A stretch of DNA of 64,000 bases from Selaginella moellendorffii. Its lineage: Eukaryota > Streptophyta > Lycopodiopsida > Selaginellales > Selaginellaceae. Below are positions 33,825 through 44,491 of the stretch, piece by piece. Position 1 is the stretch's first letter. The number at the start of each line of letters is the position of its first letter. The position numbers and the translations under genes were made by a program. The notes beneath the pieces were generated by a model. That model ran no database searches and had not been told where the DNA came from. It worked only from the letters and a program-made list of their open reading frames with translations. The stretch spans positions 108,753-172,752 of the forward strand of contig NW_003314431.1 in the NCBI RefSeq assembly GCF_000143415.4, read 5' to 3'.

Positions 33825-33840
33825 CGTGGCGTCCACGTCG
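33791..33840 (+). promoter_or_regulatory. Cluster of ACGT (G/C-box) elements upstream of CRR7
   Basis: TGACGTGG at 33791-33798 and again at 33822-33829, and CCACGTCG at 33833-33840, all within 90 bases of the CRR7 start. ACGT-core boxes bind bZIP and bHLH factors and are common in light-regulated plant genes, fitting a plastid function. The first box and part of the second overlap the end of the PPR coding frame. Confidence 0.5.
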
Positions 33841-33879
33841 GGGTCTATCTCCGCCGTTGGTTTCGTATCCAGTGGCGCC

Positions 33880-34377
33880 ATGGCGATGGCTTCCACGATG
33901 ACTGCTCTCGCGAGCTCCTTTGCGAAGTGTGGCGGCTCCGCGAGATTTCTCGACGATTACAACTTCAACTGCGGTGGCAATTCGCTGCGATTTCGATCGA
34001 TCAGTGGTCATTGCCAGAGGATTTCCAAGGTATGTCTTCTTCGTTTTCTCATCGAGTTTGATCGTTTTCCGTTCCAGAGTTTGGTGGTGAATCGAAATCG
34101 AGCAGGGGGGCAGCGAGGAATCATGTACGAGGACGAGGATACGTTCGTTCTCCTGGAGCCCGGCGAGGACGAAGTGTTCGTCTCCATGGAGCAGCTCCAG
34201 TCGCGGATTAAATCCTGGCTGGAGCGATGGCCGTCGGGGTCGCTGCCATTCGACCTCCAAAACTTTAAGACTCTGGACGAGGCCGCGTCGCATCTCGTGA
34301 CCAATTCCTGCGAGCTCGAAATTGGCGGCGGCTTTGGTTCCATTCAGTGGTTCCAAGTTAGACTGGAAGAACGATAG
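33880..34377 (+). CDS. CRR7: CRR7-like chloroplast NDH complex assembly protein
   Basis: Two exons, 33880-34029 and 34078-34377. The first encodes a Ser/Ala-rich plastid transit peptide (MAMASTMTALASSFAKCG). The second holds the conserved domain: RAGGQRGIMYEDEDTFVLLE, PGEDEVFVSMEQL, LERWPSGSLPFDLQNFKTL and ELEIGGGFGSIQWFQVRLEE. This matches CHLORORESPIRATORY REDUCTION 7, a stromal factor needed to build subcomplex A of the chloroplast NADH dehydrogenase-like complex. Its presence implies that the organism still builds NDH, or has lost it only recently (inference). Confidence 0.85.
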   Translation: MAMASTMTALASSFAKCGGSARFLDDYNFNCGGNSLRFRSISGHCQRISKVCLLRFLIEFDRFPFQSLVVNRNRAGGQRGIMYEDEDTFVLLEPGEDEVFVSMEQLQSRIKSWLERWPSGSLPFDLQNFKTLDEAASHLVTNSCELEIGGGFGSIQWFQVRLEER

Positions 34378-35333
34378 ATTATAGTAGTAGCTTTGTTTAG
34401 AACTACTCTTTTTCTATCTTTCTATTTCGTGTCAACATCTAGAACGAACATATCAAGCCCACATTACGTAAGCCAGGGCGTGCCGTGAATTTATAATCAA
34501 AAAGTTGGTTTGGATCCACACACAAAGTTTAAGCATTAAACTAACATTTTAGAAGGTTCTAAAGAAACCTAACTTCTAGAAAGGTGGTAGGGCACGGAAA
34601 ACAGGAACGCGTCACTGACGCCATATGGCGCAAATACAAGATATGTACGGCAGCGTGTCGTCGCCCGTCGCGTAGCTTGTGAATTGCTAGCAACTTTTTT
34701 TTTTCTCTCTCCCTCGTTTCCGCGAGTCACAGGAATCGTATGACACTAAACATTGGGCGATTTTATTAATCGGGGGTGTTTTCCTACATGGTACAAACCA
34801 TAGCTTTTCTTCCATGCATTGGATGGATGATCCAACGGCGGTGGCACTACCCACCAGTCAAAAATGACTTTTGGCCACGGCTACCGTACGATTCTAGAGA
34901 AAAGGCTGCTGACGTGTTTCTTGCCACGTGGCCCACCGTTGCGGCCGCCACGTCAGGCAGTTAAGCACGGCGGGCGGTAGATGTGACGCATCCGACGGCA
35001 ACGGCAGCCAGCGACGCGGACCGTCGGATCGGCGGAATCGACGGTTGCCATGGCAATCGTAATGCGCGAGAGAGCTTGCTAGGTTTTCTTCGTGGTGGGA
35101 GGGAGAAAATGCGAGCGCCATGCTGGATCGAGGGCATGCAGTGATCTCTATGGATTGATTTCTCGCAGGGCGGTGGAGCTAGCGCGCGTGCGCCGCGGGC
35201 GCGCGCTGCATAGCGATCGATGGGAGCATGGCCGGGGTTTTGATCTAGAGTGGTAGTATTTCTTCATGCGCGCTCGGGATTTGTGGATCTTGGAGCTGGA
35301 TAATTCTTGCTGCCCGGGGAGTGTCGCGGCGGG
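34378..35333. other. Intergenic region with a palindromic G-box
   Basis: This holds the CRR7 3' flank and the MsrA promoter/leader. GCCACGTGGC, a perfect palindromic G-box, lies at 34923-34932 and a further GCCACGTCAG at 34948. The segment nearest MsrA is GC-rich. No gene was recognised. Confidence 0.5.
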
Positions 35334-36030
35334 ATGGGGAAGGTCCGGGGATGGCTCCACAAGCTGGGGCTTGGAAGCAGGAATGCGGCACAGGACGAGA
35401 TGGCGCTGATGAAGATCGCGCAGGGGCCGGATTTGGATGTGGCGGAGGCAGGCAGCGAGATGGCCCAATTCGGCGCCGGATGCTTCTGGGGAGTGGAGCT
35501 AGCGTACCAGAGAGTTCCTGGCGTGACCAAGACGGAAGTGGGCTACTCGCGCGGCTACCTCCACAACCCTTCCTACAGGGACGTTTGCGATGGGGATACC
35601 GGCCATGTCGAGGTCGTCCGGGTCCAATTTGATCCAAAGTGCTGCTCATATGAGAATCTCCTCAGCGTTTTCTGGTCCAAGCACGATCCTACCACTCCAA
35701 ATCGTCAGGTAAGCTCGCAAAAACAGATTTTTTTCTTCGCGATTCTAGCTGGCTGATGGAAGTTTTCGTGAAGAACAGGCTAACGATGTAGGAACCCAGT
35801 ACCGCTCTGGAATTTACTACTACACTCCCGAGCAAGAGAGCGCGGCCATAGCATCGAAAGAGAGCCTCCAGAAGAGCTTGGACAGCCCGATCGTGACGGA
35901 GATCCTGGCCGCCAAGAAATTCTATCGAGCCGAGGCGTTCCACCAGCAGTACCTCGCCAAAGGTGGGCGATTCGGATTCAGGCAGTCCGCTGCAAAGGGT
36001 TGCACTGATCCAATCCGCTGCTATGGGTAG
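35334..36030 (+). CDS. Peptide methionine-S-sulfoxide reductase A
   Basis: Two exons, 35334-35708 and 35779-36030. The catalytic motif [18 protein letters not shown] is at about residue 50, followed by [32 protein letters not shown] and [13 protein letters not shown], and in exon 2 [11 protein letters not shown] and HQQYLAKGG. The C-terminal [10 protein letters not shown] supplies resolving cysteines. MsrA reduces the S form of methionine sulfoxide in proteins. The short N-terminal extension has no strong transit peptide, so a cytosolic form is likely. An in-frame ATG 27 bases upstream (35307) is an alternative start. Confidence 0.93.
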
Positions 36031-37300
36031 AACAACGCCATTTGGTTCTTCCTTTTCTTTCTTTCCTCTCATCCTTTTTTTTTCTCTACACTCATTCTCC
36101 TCGTACGAGTGAGAGTCCTTGGGAAGGATCAAAAACAAAAAATTTTCTCCTCCTCCTCCTAGGTACGTCCATTTCTTCCATAAACATTTCGAGAATTTTT
36201 ATTGAGTTCCAGCGAGAAGAAGAAGAAGAAGCGGAGGTTCTTCCAATCAACTGTACAGTTTGATCGAAAGAAAACAATCACCAGGCAATAAGTAAGAAGG
36301 TGGCGCTGCCACCACCAGCAAGTAAAAGAAGATCGCTGATCAAAAGGAATAAAAACGAGTAAAGTTACGCTCGTCGCCACGGTAGGAAGAACGACAAATG
36401 TTGTAAGCCTTCCCCATCCTCGAATTTTACTGTGCGTGTTCTTCGGTGGGCGATTCTCTCTCTCGGCCTAAAATTATAAGTTAAGAGAAAAGAGAGAAGA
36501 TTTTCGTTTTCTAGAAGGATTCGTGGGAAACCTAGAACCGCTGATCTCAGCGATTCTTTAAAAAGAATGAAACTTTCACTGTGCTGGTTAAAAAAAATCC
36601 TCACAACTCATTGTTCTAAACAAGAAAAAGCGTAGATTATTCTTAGGCTTTATCTAGACACTCGTGTTCTCGTCTATATATCTAGATTCTTTTCGTGACT
36701 TTGGAGTTCTAGCTCTTCTAGTGGAATGTTAGTCGTCGATCGACGCTACCCTGGAAGCCAACTTAGCTTTGTCCTCGTTGTTTTCGTCAAAGTACATGAA
36801 TACGGACAGATGGTGATAGCTCCATTTCCTTTGCTTTTGTTGAGATGAGATAATTGATCGTTGGGATTTGAAACCATTTCAAAGAAATCCTCCCTGAATT
36901 TCATCACTTGACTTGGGCAAATCAGGCAAAGTCGCCCAAGGTTGGGAAAAGTCCAGGGCAATCAAATCTCTCTTTTCCAGCCGAGGAGAAATCACATACT
37001 ACTCTCAGTCTGATCATCATGATCAGAGTCCAGTGATCTCCACAGCTGTTGAATTTCTAGAAGTACGTGACGACTCATGCAAAGACAGCTGCTGGGTTTC
37101 CAAATTCCGAGAAGAGAAAGGGATTCCGTCCAAGTTCCAGCACAAACCAACAGGTTTGTACAAGATCAGGTTGCTGTGCAGCTGTGAGGAAATTTTGAGT
37201 TCTGCTATGCCTGCTGATGCATGATTGGATTTTTCTGTGCTTTGGGTCAACATCGTGAAAGGCTGTCGAGCAAAACTGATGAGCACGATATTCACACAGC
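36031..37300. other. Intergenic; possible 3' exon of an unknown gene on the minus strand
   Basis: Mostly AT-rich. On the minus strand, 36857-36733 reads QRKWSYHHLSVFMYFDENNE then DKAKLASRVASIDD and a stop, preceded by an AG acceptor-like site. This looks protein-like but I do not recognise it and cannot connect upstream exons. Confidence 0.25.
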
Positions 37301-38527
37301 TCTAAATTCGTCCCTACAAACAAGTATTTTCTCCTTGGGTTAATGTGATATTTCAAAATGTATACAATAAAAGAATGTACTACCCTTTCTTATAGTAAGC
37401 CAAATATAATAATCATATTTACTATGCAAAACTGAAACACTAATGACATGCCATGTTATTTAATGACAGAATAATAATAGTGTTCATCTAAGCTAAAAAA
37501 TAAGTTTGTTGCATATAAAGTAATCAAATTCTAGATAGTGTGAAATAACTTTACTGTTACAAAATTAAAATTATGCTGAAAGGAAACATTTTATCATTTT
37601 TTATTTTAATATTTAAAAATATAGTATCAACTTTGACTATGTACTCCTTTGCAAGCGCAATGATGCACTTCGTGAAGAGAATTTCACACTCAAGCGTTTG
37701 AGCCAAGTTTATTTTACCCTACTTTTGCTTGAAGACAATACAAATAAATTTAATTGCATTACCTTTTCTTGTTGGCCTCCTATACATCTCTATAAGAATA
37801 GTCCTGGTTCTATCACTCATGTCTCCAACTCTCCTCTTAAGATTGAAACTAAATTTCTCAAAGTTTTCAATCTTATCCAAGGTGAGTGCAACTGTAGTGT
37901 ATGTGGTTTTTACCCTTTATCCTATGGTGATTTACCATAGGATAATACCACAAAGTGGAACCTAAACCCTCCATATGCCACGTGTGATATGCCATATATC
38001 ACATGCCACGTGTCCATAGGATAGTGGTGTGGAACCCGAGGTTCAGAGCCTTGGGCCACTAAACGAAGGAATGGTGCCAAACTCCCAAACATGGAGCCAA
38101 GGAATGACGGAACCGGACCATGAAGCAACTCCCGAGTATACAGCCCAAGGAGAAAAGGGACAGGAGCCCGGAGCAACTTGGAACAGTCCTAGAGCAACCA
38201 ACATCCCAATGCCATGACCAATATGCAAAACAGAGCCAAACGGAGTCTAGCGCTATTTTGGCATACCAGTAGCCTAACACAAGGACATGGGTACTCCACC
38301 AGTTAGTATGGTGTGGAACTTGGGCTTAGACCTAAGCTAGACGTAAAACAAGGATAAACACGCAAGCGGGAGATAAACTATGCCTCAAGTTGGTCAGCCA
38401 TGCCTGACCCACCCACTATCCCTATTATACATTTGAAACCCCCCACAATCCCCCCCCCGAAGAACACATGTTTTAGGCTTTCACCCCAAGCTTCCCTTAG
38501 TACTAGGAATTAGTCTCTGGGACAAGT
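37301..38527. other. AT-rich to mixed repeat DNA, no gene
   Basis: No protein family was recognised. It contains a perfect 12-base inverted repeat, TTATCCTATGGT / ACCATAGGATAA with a five-base loop, at 37917-37945, and nearby two copies of ATGCCACGTGT (about 37976 and 38002). A run of nine C at 38451-38459 suggests a retroelement polypurine tract on the other strand. Confidence 0.4.
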
Positions 38528-39026
38528 TTGAAACTTACTAAATATTAAATATCCCTAGATTGTGAATTTGGATACGGGATGAGCACCATTGTGTTCAGAA
38601 CAATCTCTACATTCTGTAGACATGCCAAATGAGCAAATCTAGACATTTTCCATAAATAGCATTTGGGACCAAAATGAGATTAACACAAAAGGCATGATAA
38701 CAAGGGTGTTTGGCAAACACGGTAAGCTATCATCTTGCAAATATTGAAGGATCAATCTCAATATTGCGGGGGTTCCCAACACTAATAAATGCAAATTAAC
38801 GAATGAGTTTCTCTAACCAGGTCAAGTATGCTTGATTAATAACACTTAGGAATTCCGTCCTTATGCTCATTTGGTCAAGTGCACACATGAGGATTAGTTT
38901 CTCAACTAGCTTAAGCAGAGACTAATAAAGGATCTAGCAATACCAACCTCCTGCTGTCGTGGCAGTAAGGAAAGAATATTTGAAAGGACTAGCCGACAGG
39001 TAATTTTCGATACCCGAAGTCACATT
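38528..39026 (-). repeat. Inverted repeat, left copy (LTR-like)
   Basis: The minus strand of this block aligns along its length with the plus strand of 48633-49136, e.g. CTCATTTTGGTCCCAAATGC followed by TATTTATGGAAA in both. On the minus strand it is preceded by AAGGGGGGGAGGG and then TGTCGTGAATG, which looks like a polypurine tract followed by the TG start of a 3' LTR. I infer an LTR of a gypsy-like element whose body is not recognisable. Confidence 0.55.
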
Positions 39027-39426
39027 CACGACACCCTCCCCCCCTTAGGGAAGATCGACATCCTCGTCGATGCATACTCGAGTCTAGACCACCATAAAGG
39101 AAATAACTCCAGAAAAAGTTTATGGTGATCACACTATGTGAGAAATGCACCAATTTAAATGAGTTAGAAGGCAACCTCTTTGTTTAACGCGGATGCGCTA
39201 TCAGCTTAGACACCTTCTGGCCGTCACCAATAAGGAAATGACCAATGGAATTAGCCACCCTTGCTACTCTAGGTGTCACCCAGCTTACAAAAGTGTGATA
39301 TGCCCCTACCCGCAGGTGGCATAGAGAGAGAAGCCAAAGGCCCAAACCCTTTTGAGCAAAGAAACCAAATCTGTCAGTAAGATTTAAATAGACTCTTGTA
39401 AACAAGCAGTTAGAATTGTTTATACG

Positions 39427-40019
39427 TGTAAGGTCCTGAGTTTGGACTTCCCGGGAGGTCACCCAGCCCAGTACTATTCAAACCCAAGGACGCTTAACCC
39501 CAAATATCCCAAGACCCTTAACCAATTGGAAAAGGGGGTGCACTCTTATTCATGGGCCCTTTCCCTCTATATTTGAACCCCATGGATCGTCTCTCAAGTC
39601 GTTCCCTTTGGTTGCTTACAATCCACCACGCTTCCCTACAAGTTCACGCCCTCGTGAACAGAAGCTGAGAGCCGCAGCTCTCCCGAGAGCCCCGCTCTCT
39701 TGACACCCTACCCCTCAGGTCGAGCCTAGCGGGAGCAAACTGGACCAGCCAGATGTCAATCAACATGTGGTGTGATTCCCCTAGCCAACCAACAGAGTCG
39801 GACCCGAGACCGCTTTGATACCAAATGTAAGCTCCTGAGTTTGGACTTCCCGGGAGGTCACCTAACCCAGTACTATTTAAACCCAAGGACGCTTAACCCC
39901 AAATATCCCAAGACCCTTAACCAATTGGAAAAGGGGGTGCACTCTTATTCATGGGCCCTTTCCCTCTATATTTGAACCCTATGGATCGTCTCTCAAGTTG
40001 TTCCCTTTGGTTGCTTACA
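39427..40019 (-). mobile_element. Complete TRIM (miniature LTR retrotransposon) with target-site duplication
   Basis: Two nearly identical 194-bp LTRs (39427-39620 and 39826-40019) begin TGTAAG(C/G) and end GCTTACA and enclose only 205 bp without coding capacity. The element is flanked by the perfect 5-bp duplication atacg (39422-39426 and 40020-40024). Next to the right LTR, on the minus strand, TGGTATCAAAGC (39823-39812) is a primer binding site for initiator Met-tRNA, so transcription runs leftward. It is non-autonomous and must use proteins of another element. Confidence 0.92.
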
Positions 40020-40024
40020 ATACG

Positions 40025-43000
40025 GTCACGCCATTTTAACAGAATAAGGAACATCGACAAAGATGCGGGTGATGTGACCAGTCAACAGTAGCTACCCCAT
40101 GACTACAGATTTCACCGTACACACGAAGTGCTAAAGCCAGTCTGCTTATATTAGCCCAAACTCGAAGATTAATAGATGGACAATATCAAAGTTAGAGACA
40201 ATAATATCTTAGAGACTTAATTATCAGTCAATATATCTTGATTAGAACACCAAAAGTATTCCAAATAAGTTATCATCTGATAAACCAGTATTATAGTGTA
40301 GGAACCACCAAGATCACAACAGTGGGAAATATAGGATTCACTATCCAACAAAATTCAATAGCTAGTGTATCATCAAGGACACTCAATGACAAAACACAAC
40401 TATCAAAGATTGCAGATAGCATGCGAAACAACTCACAAAAGACAACTAAAAGAACATAAAGTATCATCGACTAGCAAGCACAATGGTCGTAAATGTATCA
40501 CCTGAAGGAAATAACATCCTAATCTATCAAAACTAACTTGAGCAATAATCAACATAACAGAATGAATGCGATAATGCGGCAGCGAATGCGAATATCATAT
40601 GAATGCGATGGTCAACAAACACTCATTCATACTAATGATTGCATTAGCCAATCTAAATAAATCTTGGTCAACAATACCAAGGAACCAGAGTTGCTTAAGC
40701 AAGTGTCAGCAACATCCTATCAATATCTCAAACCCAAGAAACTAATCCAGAGCAAACCACAAAAAACATATGGTATTGCGAAAAGCCATAAGCTATCAAA
40801 TAGCATAATTAACCATTATGAAAGATCATCAATCATCCCATCAAAAGAGATATACATAATCATTGTCAATGAAAGAATCTACCATCCCGTAAAATGACAA
40901 ATCATTCTATATCAACAATAATCAAGCAAACATCTTTAACAAGGATAATCAACTATCCTAGATGATAATCAATCATCATCAATGATTGCCAGATGCAAAT
41001 ACTAACTTCAACATCGAAACTAATAAGCCAAAATGCTTTCCCCAACAACTTTTAACAAATAAAACAATAAGCATGAAAACCCAAGGAACCAAAAACTTGA
41101 AGAAGCTTATAGCCAACTTTTGCCTAATAATGATCACAAGTCTTGCATGAACTAACTTCAATGCTAAAGAAGAAATCATGGTGTAATTCACAACATCCTT
41201 CTTAACACTTCTATAAGCCAAACTTCATAATACCAAAGCTAATAAAGAATATATCTGCATCAATCCAAAAGCCAAGTGTAATGGAGCTATGCTCAACTAG
41301 TGATCACTAAAAAATCTTCCATGAATCCATCTATAGCAAGATGTAAATCACATCATAACAAACACAAGAAGAATCATCAATGATCAACATATTCAAACTC
41401 AAATTCAATAAGGATTTAAATAATCCAATATCGATCACTAACTCATCCTCTCGTACAGTTAGTGTTGTCCATGACTAAATCACTTTTTAAGGAAAAGCTC
41501 AAAGCTCAACCCCTACTAAATAATCTCGTCTAAAACACAACTAACTCAAACTTGCCACTTAGTTTGTCTGAATGTCAATATACTTGCTAACTAGCAAATG
41601 CATGAATACCAACAACACAAAGCTAAAACCAAATCATTCACATGATCTTCATTAAAACTAATGAAACTCAATATCAATCCTAAGGAGAGATATCTTATTT
41701 CACTTGCATCTCAATATCAACAATGTCAATAACAGGGCATCACTTCAATGCCATCAACACTATAATAAAAATAAAAGAAAGCAAGAGTGAATCACCACCC
41801 AAAGCTCTTTAGCAACCAAGGTAACCAAAGTTAAAAATACTATACTCAGTATCTGAGACTAATCCTTCAATAATACTCAATTTCAGATAACACATCATCA
41901 TGGAGTGATTCACCACATCCAAAACTCCATGAAATCCAATACTACGGACTAAGCGTAAACAAATAATATTGATAAAGGTAGAGTCAACATATCAACATGG
42001 AAAACCCATGAAAATCTAATGACACAATCTTTCACAACACCATCCGGTAAAGCAAGTCTATCATTGCTAAATCTTCATTGAGCGAAGCAGGTGTCAATAG
42101 TTATCAACAAAATCTACAAGCAATCACTAGTTGCAAAGCAACCAACAATCATTTTTCAACTTGCATTTCACAAGACCCAAACACTAAATTCATGTCATCA
42201 AGTTATGTACTTATCTAACATGAACAAAATACCCTAGGTACGAGATAAAGGTTCATGGACAAGCATAAACTAAATGACAACTCGAATCCAACTCAACTGT
42301 AATAAACTCACTAACACGTCTGCTCTAAGCATGCCTTGAAGAAGCTAGTTATGCATGATAACACTCAGTAAAAACTAAAGTGATGACCATGAGATGGACT
42401 CATATCAGTACACAACCTCCTTATAGATAAAGTTATAGTACAAGTACTAACATCTCAATCTCAAACAACTAAGTTGGAAATTACAATCCTCAACCAAGGC
42501 ATAGAGCCACCTAGAATAAGTCAACATTAGTGAGAGCTCACTACTCTTATAGAATATAATAAAATGCAAGGTGCACCTTGCTATCGAGCATAACACTATA
42601 GAATAAGGGTCACCTTTCTTAGAAAAGCGCAATGGCCACTTTTCTACACCAACTTTAGATTCTATCCAACTTAATTGCCTTAGCCTCAAAAGTTTGCATC
42701 TCTTTCAGGCTGCATCATACAAATTATATACTAAGGTTTAGAGTAACCAAAGTCAACTCCAACCCTTTCACTAGTTTGTATTGGCTTACAAAAATGAAAT
42801 GGTTTTTGAGCAAAGTGACCAATAAATCAGCTATTGGAAAAGTTTAAGAGAATTTGTGGAAAATTTATAAAAAAATTTCATCCTAGAGAAAGAATGACTC
42901 TCAGTCTAGGAATACAAACTTCCAAAACTCAACCAACTTCCTCCTACCTACAACTTCACATAGGTTCACCTCAACACCAACCCATAGCATGTCTAAGCAT

Positions 43001-43367
43001 CGAACATTTTTGCCCATACTTCCGACATCCAACACTGATATTTGTAAAAGGCAAAATGAACATCCCAGGCTTGATCATGAAGACCACATCTTCGGATATC
43101 CATATTGCACTAACACTCTTCTTCAATCACCTTCAAGATCCTATGTGAAGCTAAAACACTCACAAAAAAAATGACATGAAAAATCAAGGTCTAAGGAAAA
43201 TTCCTCATCACTTGAAATAACAATGCCACTTTCACTAACACAAGTGGTAGTGATGTCAATGCCTCAACCTCACACCTTCTCTATCCAACAATCTACTTTA
43301 AGTGTTAACAGATAAACCAACAAGCCATAGCAAGTGAATGTTATAACCCTTTCTAACACATTATGGA
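40025..43367. other. A/C-rich non-coding DNA, no gene seen
   Basis: About 3.3 kb with a strong strand bias (many CAA, ATCA and AACTC words on the plus strand). Only short open frames without family resemblance occur. It is probably old retroelement interior or decayed repeat. Confidence 0.4.
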
Positions 43368-43372
43368 CAAAC

Positions 43373-43566
43373 TGTAAGCAACCAAAGAAAACGACTCGAA
43401 AGACGATCCATGGGGTTCAAATATAGAAGGAAATGGCCCATGAACAAGAGTGCACCCCCTTTTTCAATCGGTTAAGGGTTTTGGGATATTTGGGGTTAAG
43501 TGTCTTTGGGTTTGAATAGTACTTGGCTGGGTAACCTCCCGGAAAGTCCAAACTCAGGAGCTTATA
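43373..43566 (+). mobile_element. Solo LTR of the TRIM family with target-site duplication
   Basis: A single 194-bp LTR, in the opposite direction to the complete TRIM (TGTAAGCAACC ... GAGCTTATA), flanked by the perfect 5-bp repeat caaac (43368-43372 and 43567-43571). Recombination between the two LTRs of a former element explains it. Confidence 0.9.
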
Positions 43567-43780
43567 CAAACTCAAGGAACTAAGGAACCAACTTAAGCTT
43601 AACATAATGGATCACCATTAAGAATCTAATCAAAACTACTACAATGTTACTATATGTAAGTAGATTAGCTTCACCGTCAACCACTTTAGGGTTGATCATT
43701 ATTTAACCAAGCAACTTTGTAAACACATTACTCATTATTACATGGATATGGTATAAGTATCACAATGACTTAATCATTAA

Positions 43781-44119
43781 TTGAGCAACACCATAGGAAA
43801 TAGTCCAGGAGGATTCAACACTCTGTCTGGAAGCAACAGTGGTGGTCCAGGCAATAGTCCAGGAGGCTTCAACAATCCAGGAAGCAATAGTGGTGGTCCA
43901 GGAAGTAGTCCAGGAGGATTTAACAATCCAAGCCAGGGAGGTTTTAGCAATCCTTCCTCAGGTGCTGGAGGTGGAGGTTTTAATCTGGGGAGCGGATATA
44001 ATACTGGGAACAACAATGGATACAACCCAGGTGGAGGAAGCAATCCTGGAGGCTACAATCCAGCACAGCAGCAGCCGCAGCAGCAACAACAACAACAGGG
44101 CCCTCCTGGAAATCCATAA
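43781..44119 (+). CDS. Low-complexity Gly/Asn/Pro-rich protein segment
   Basis: The frame reads repeats of GNSPGGFNN and NSGGPGSSPGGFNNP, then GGSNPGGYNPAQQQPQQQ and a stop. A possible splice acceptor (accatag) precedes the repeats at about 43796, so this is likely the last exon of a longer gene whose upstream part I cannot find; the solo LTR lies 215 bases upstream. It resembles plant Gly-rich structural or prion-like domains. Composition alone supports it. Confidence 0.4.
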   Translation: MSNTIGNSPGGFNTLSGSNSGGPGNSPGGFNNPGSNSGGPGSSPGGFNNPSQGGFSNPSSGAGGGGFNLGSGYNTGNNNGYNPGGGSNPGGYNPAQQQPQQQQQQQGPPGNP

Positions 44120-44491
44120 GTCACATTTGTTCATTGCTTTGCTTCTATCTCAACCGTGTTCTTGTGATCTATACAGATGGTGATAACTCAGCTAAGACAA
44201 ATCATGTGTAAGTCCTGTCTATCAGTCTCACGTCATAAACTTGTCGTCAAAAACTTGTCAACTTGGTTCTTGCAGCTGATGTGATGCTCGAGAAGATCAA
44301 AGAATCCAGCGTTCTCCTTGCCAATTCGTCGATGATTGCGATTTGAAGCGAAGAGATCAAGCTATAGTAGAGGTGTATGGTTTTTAGTAGTTTTACTTCA
44401 AAGACCATGTAGCGATAACTTTTGTTCTCTTATAACCTCGATCAATCCATTCTATTTACAACCAAGATCATTCAAAGTTTTCTAGTGAATC

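Noticed and set aside
36913-37224. A 103-residue open frame (MGKSGKVAQGWEKS...)
   Set aside because: No family features and unusual composition; likely chance.
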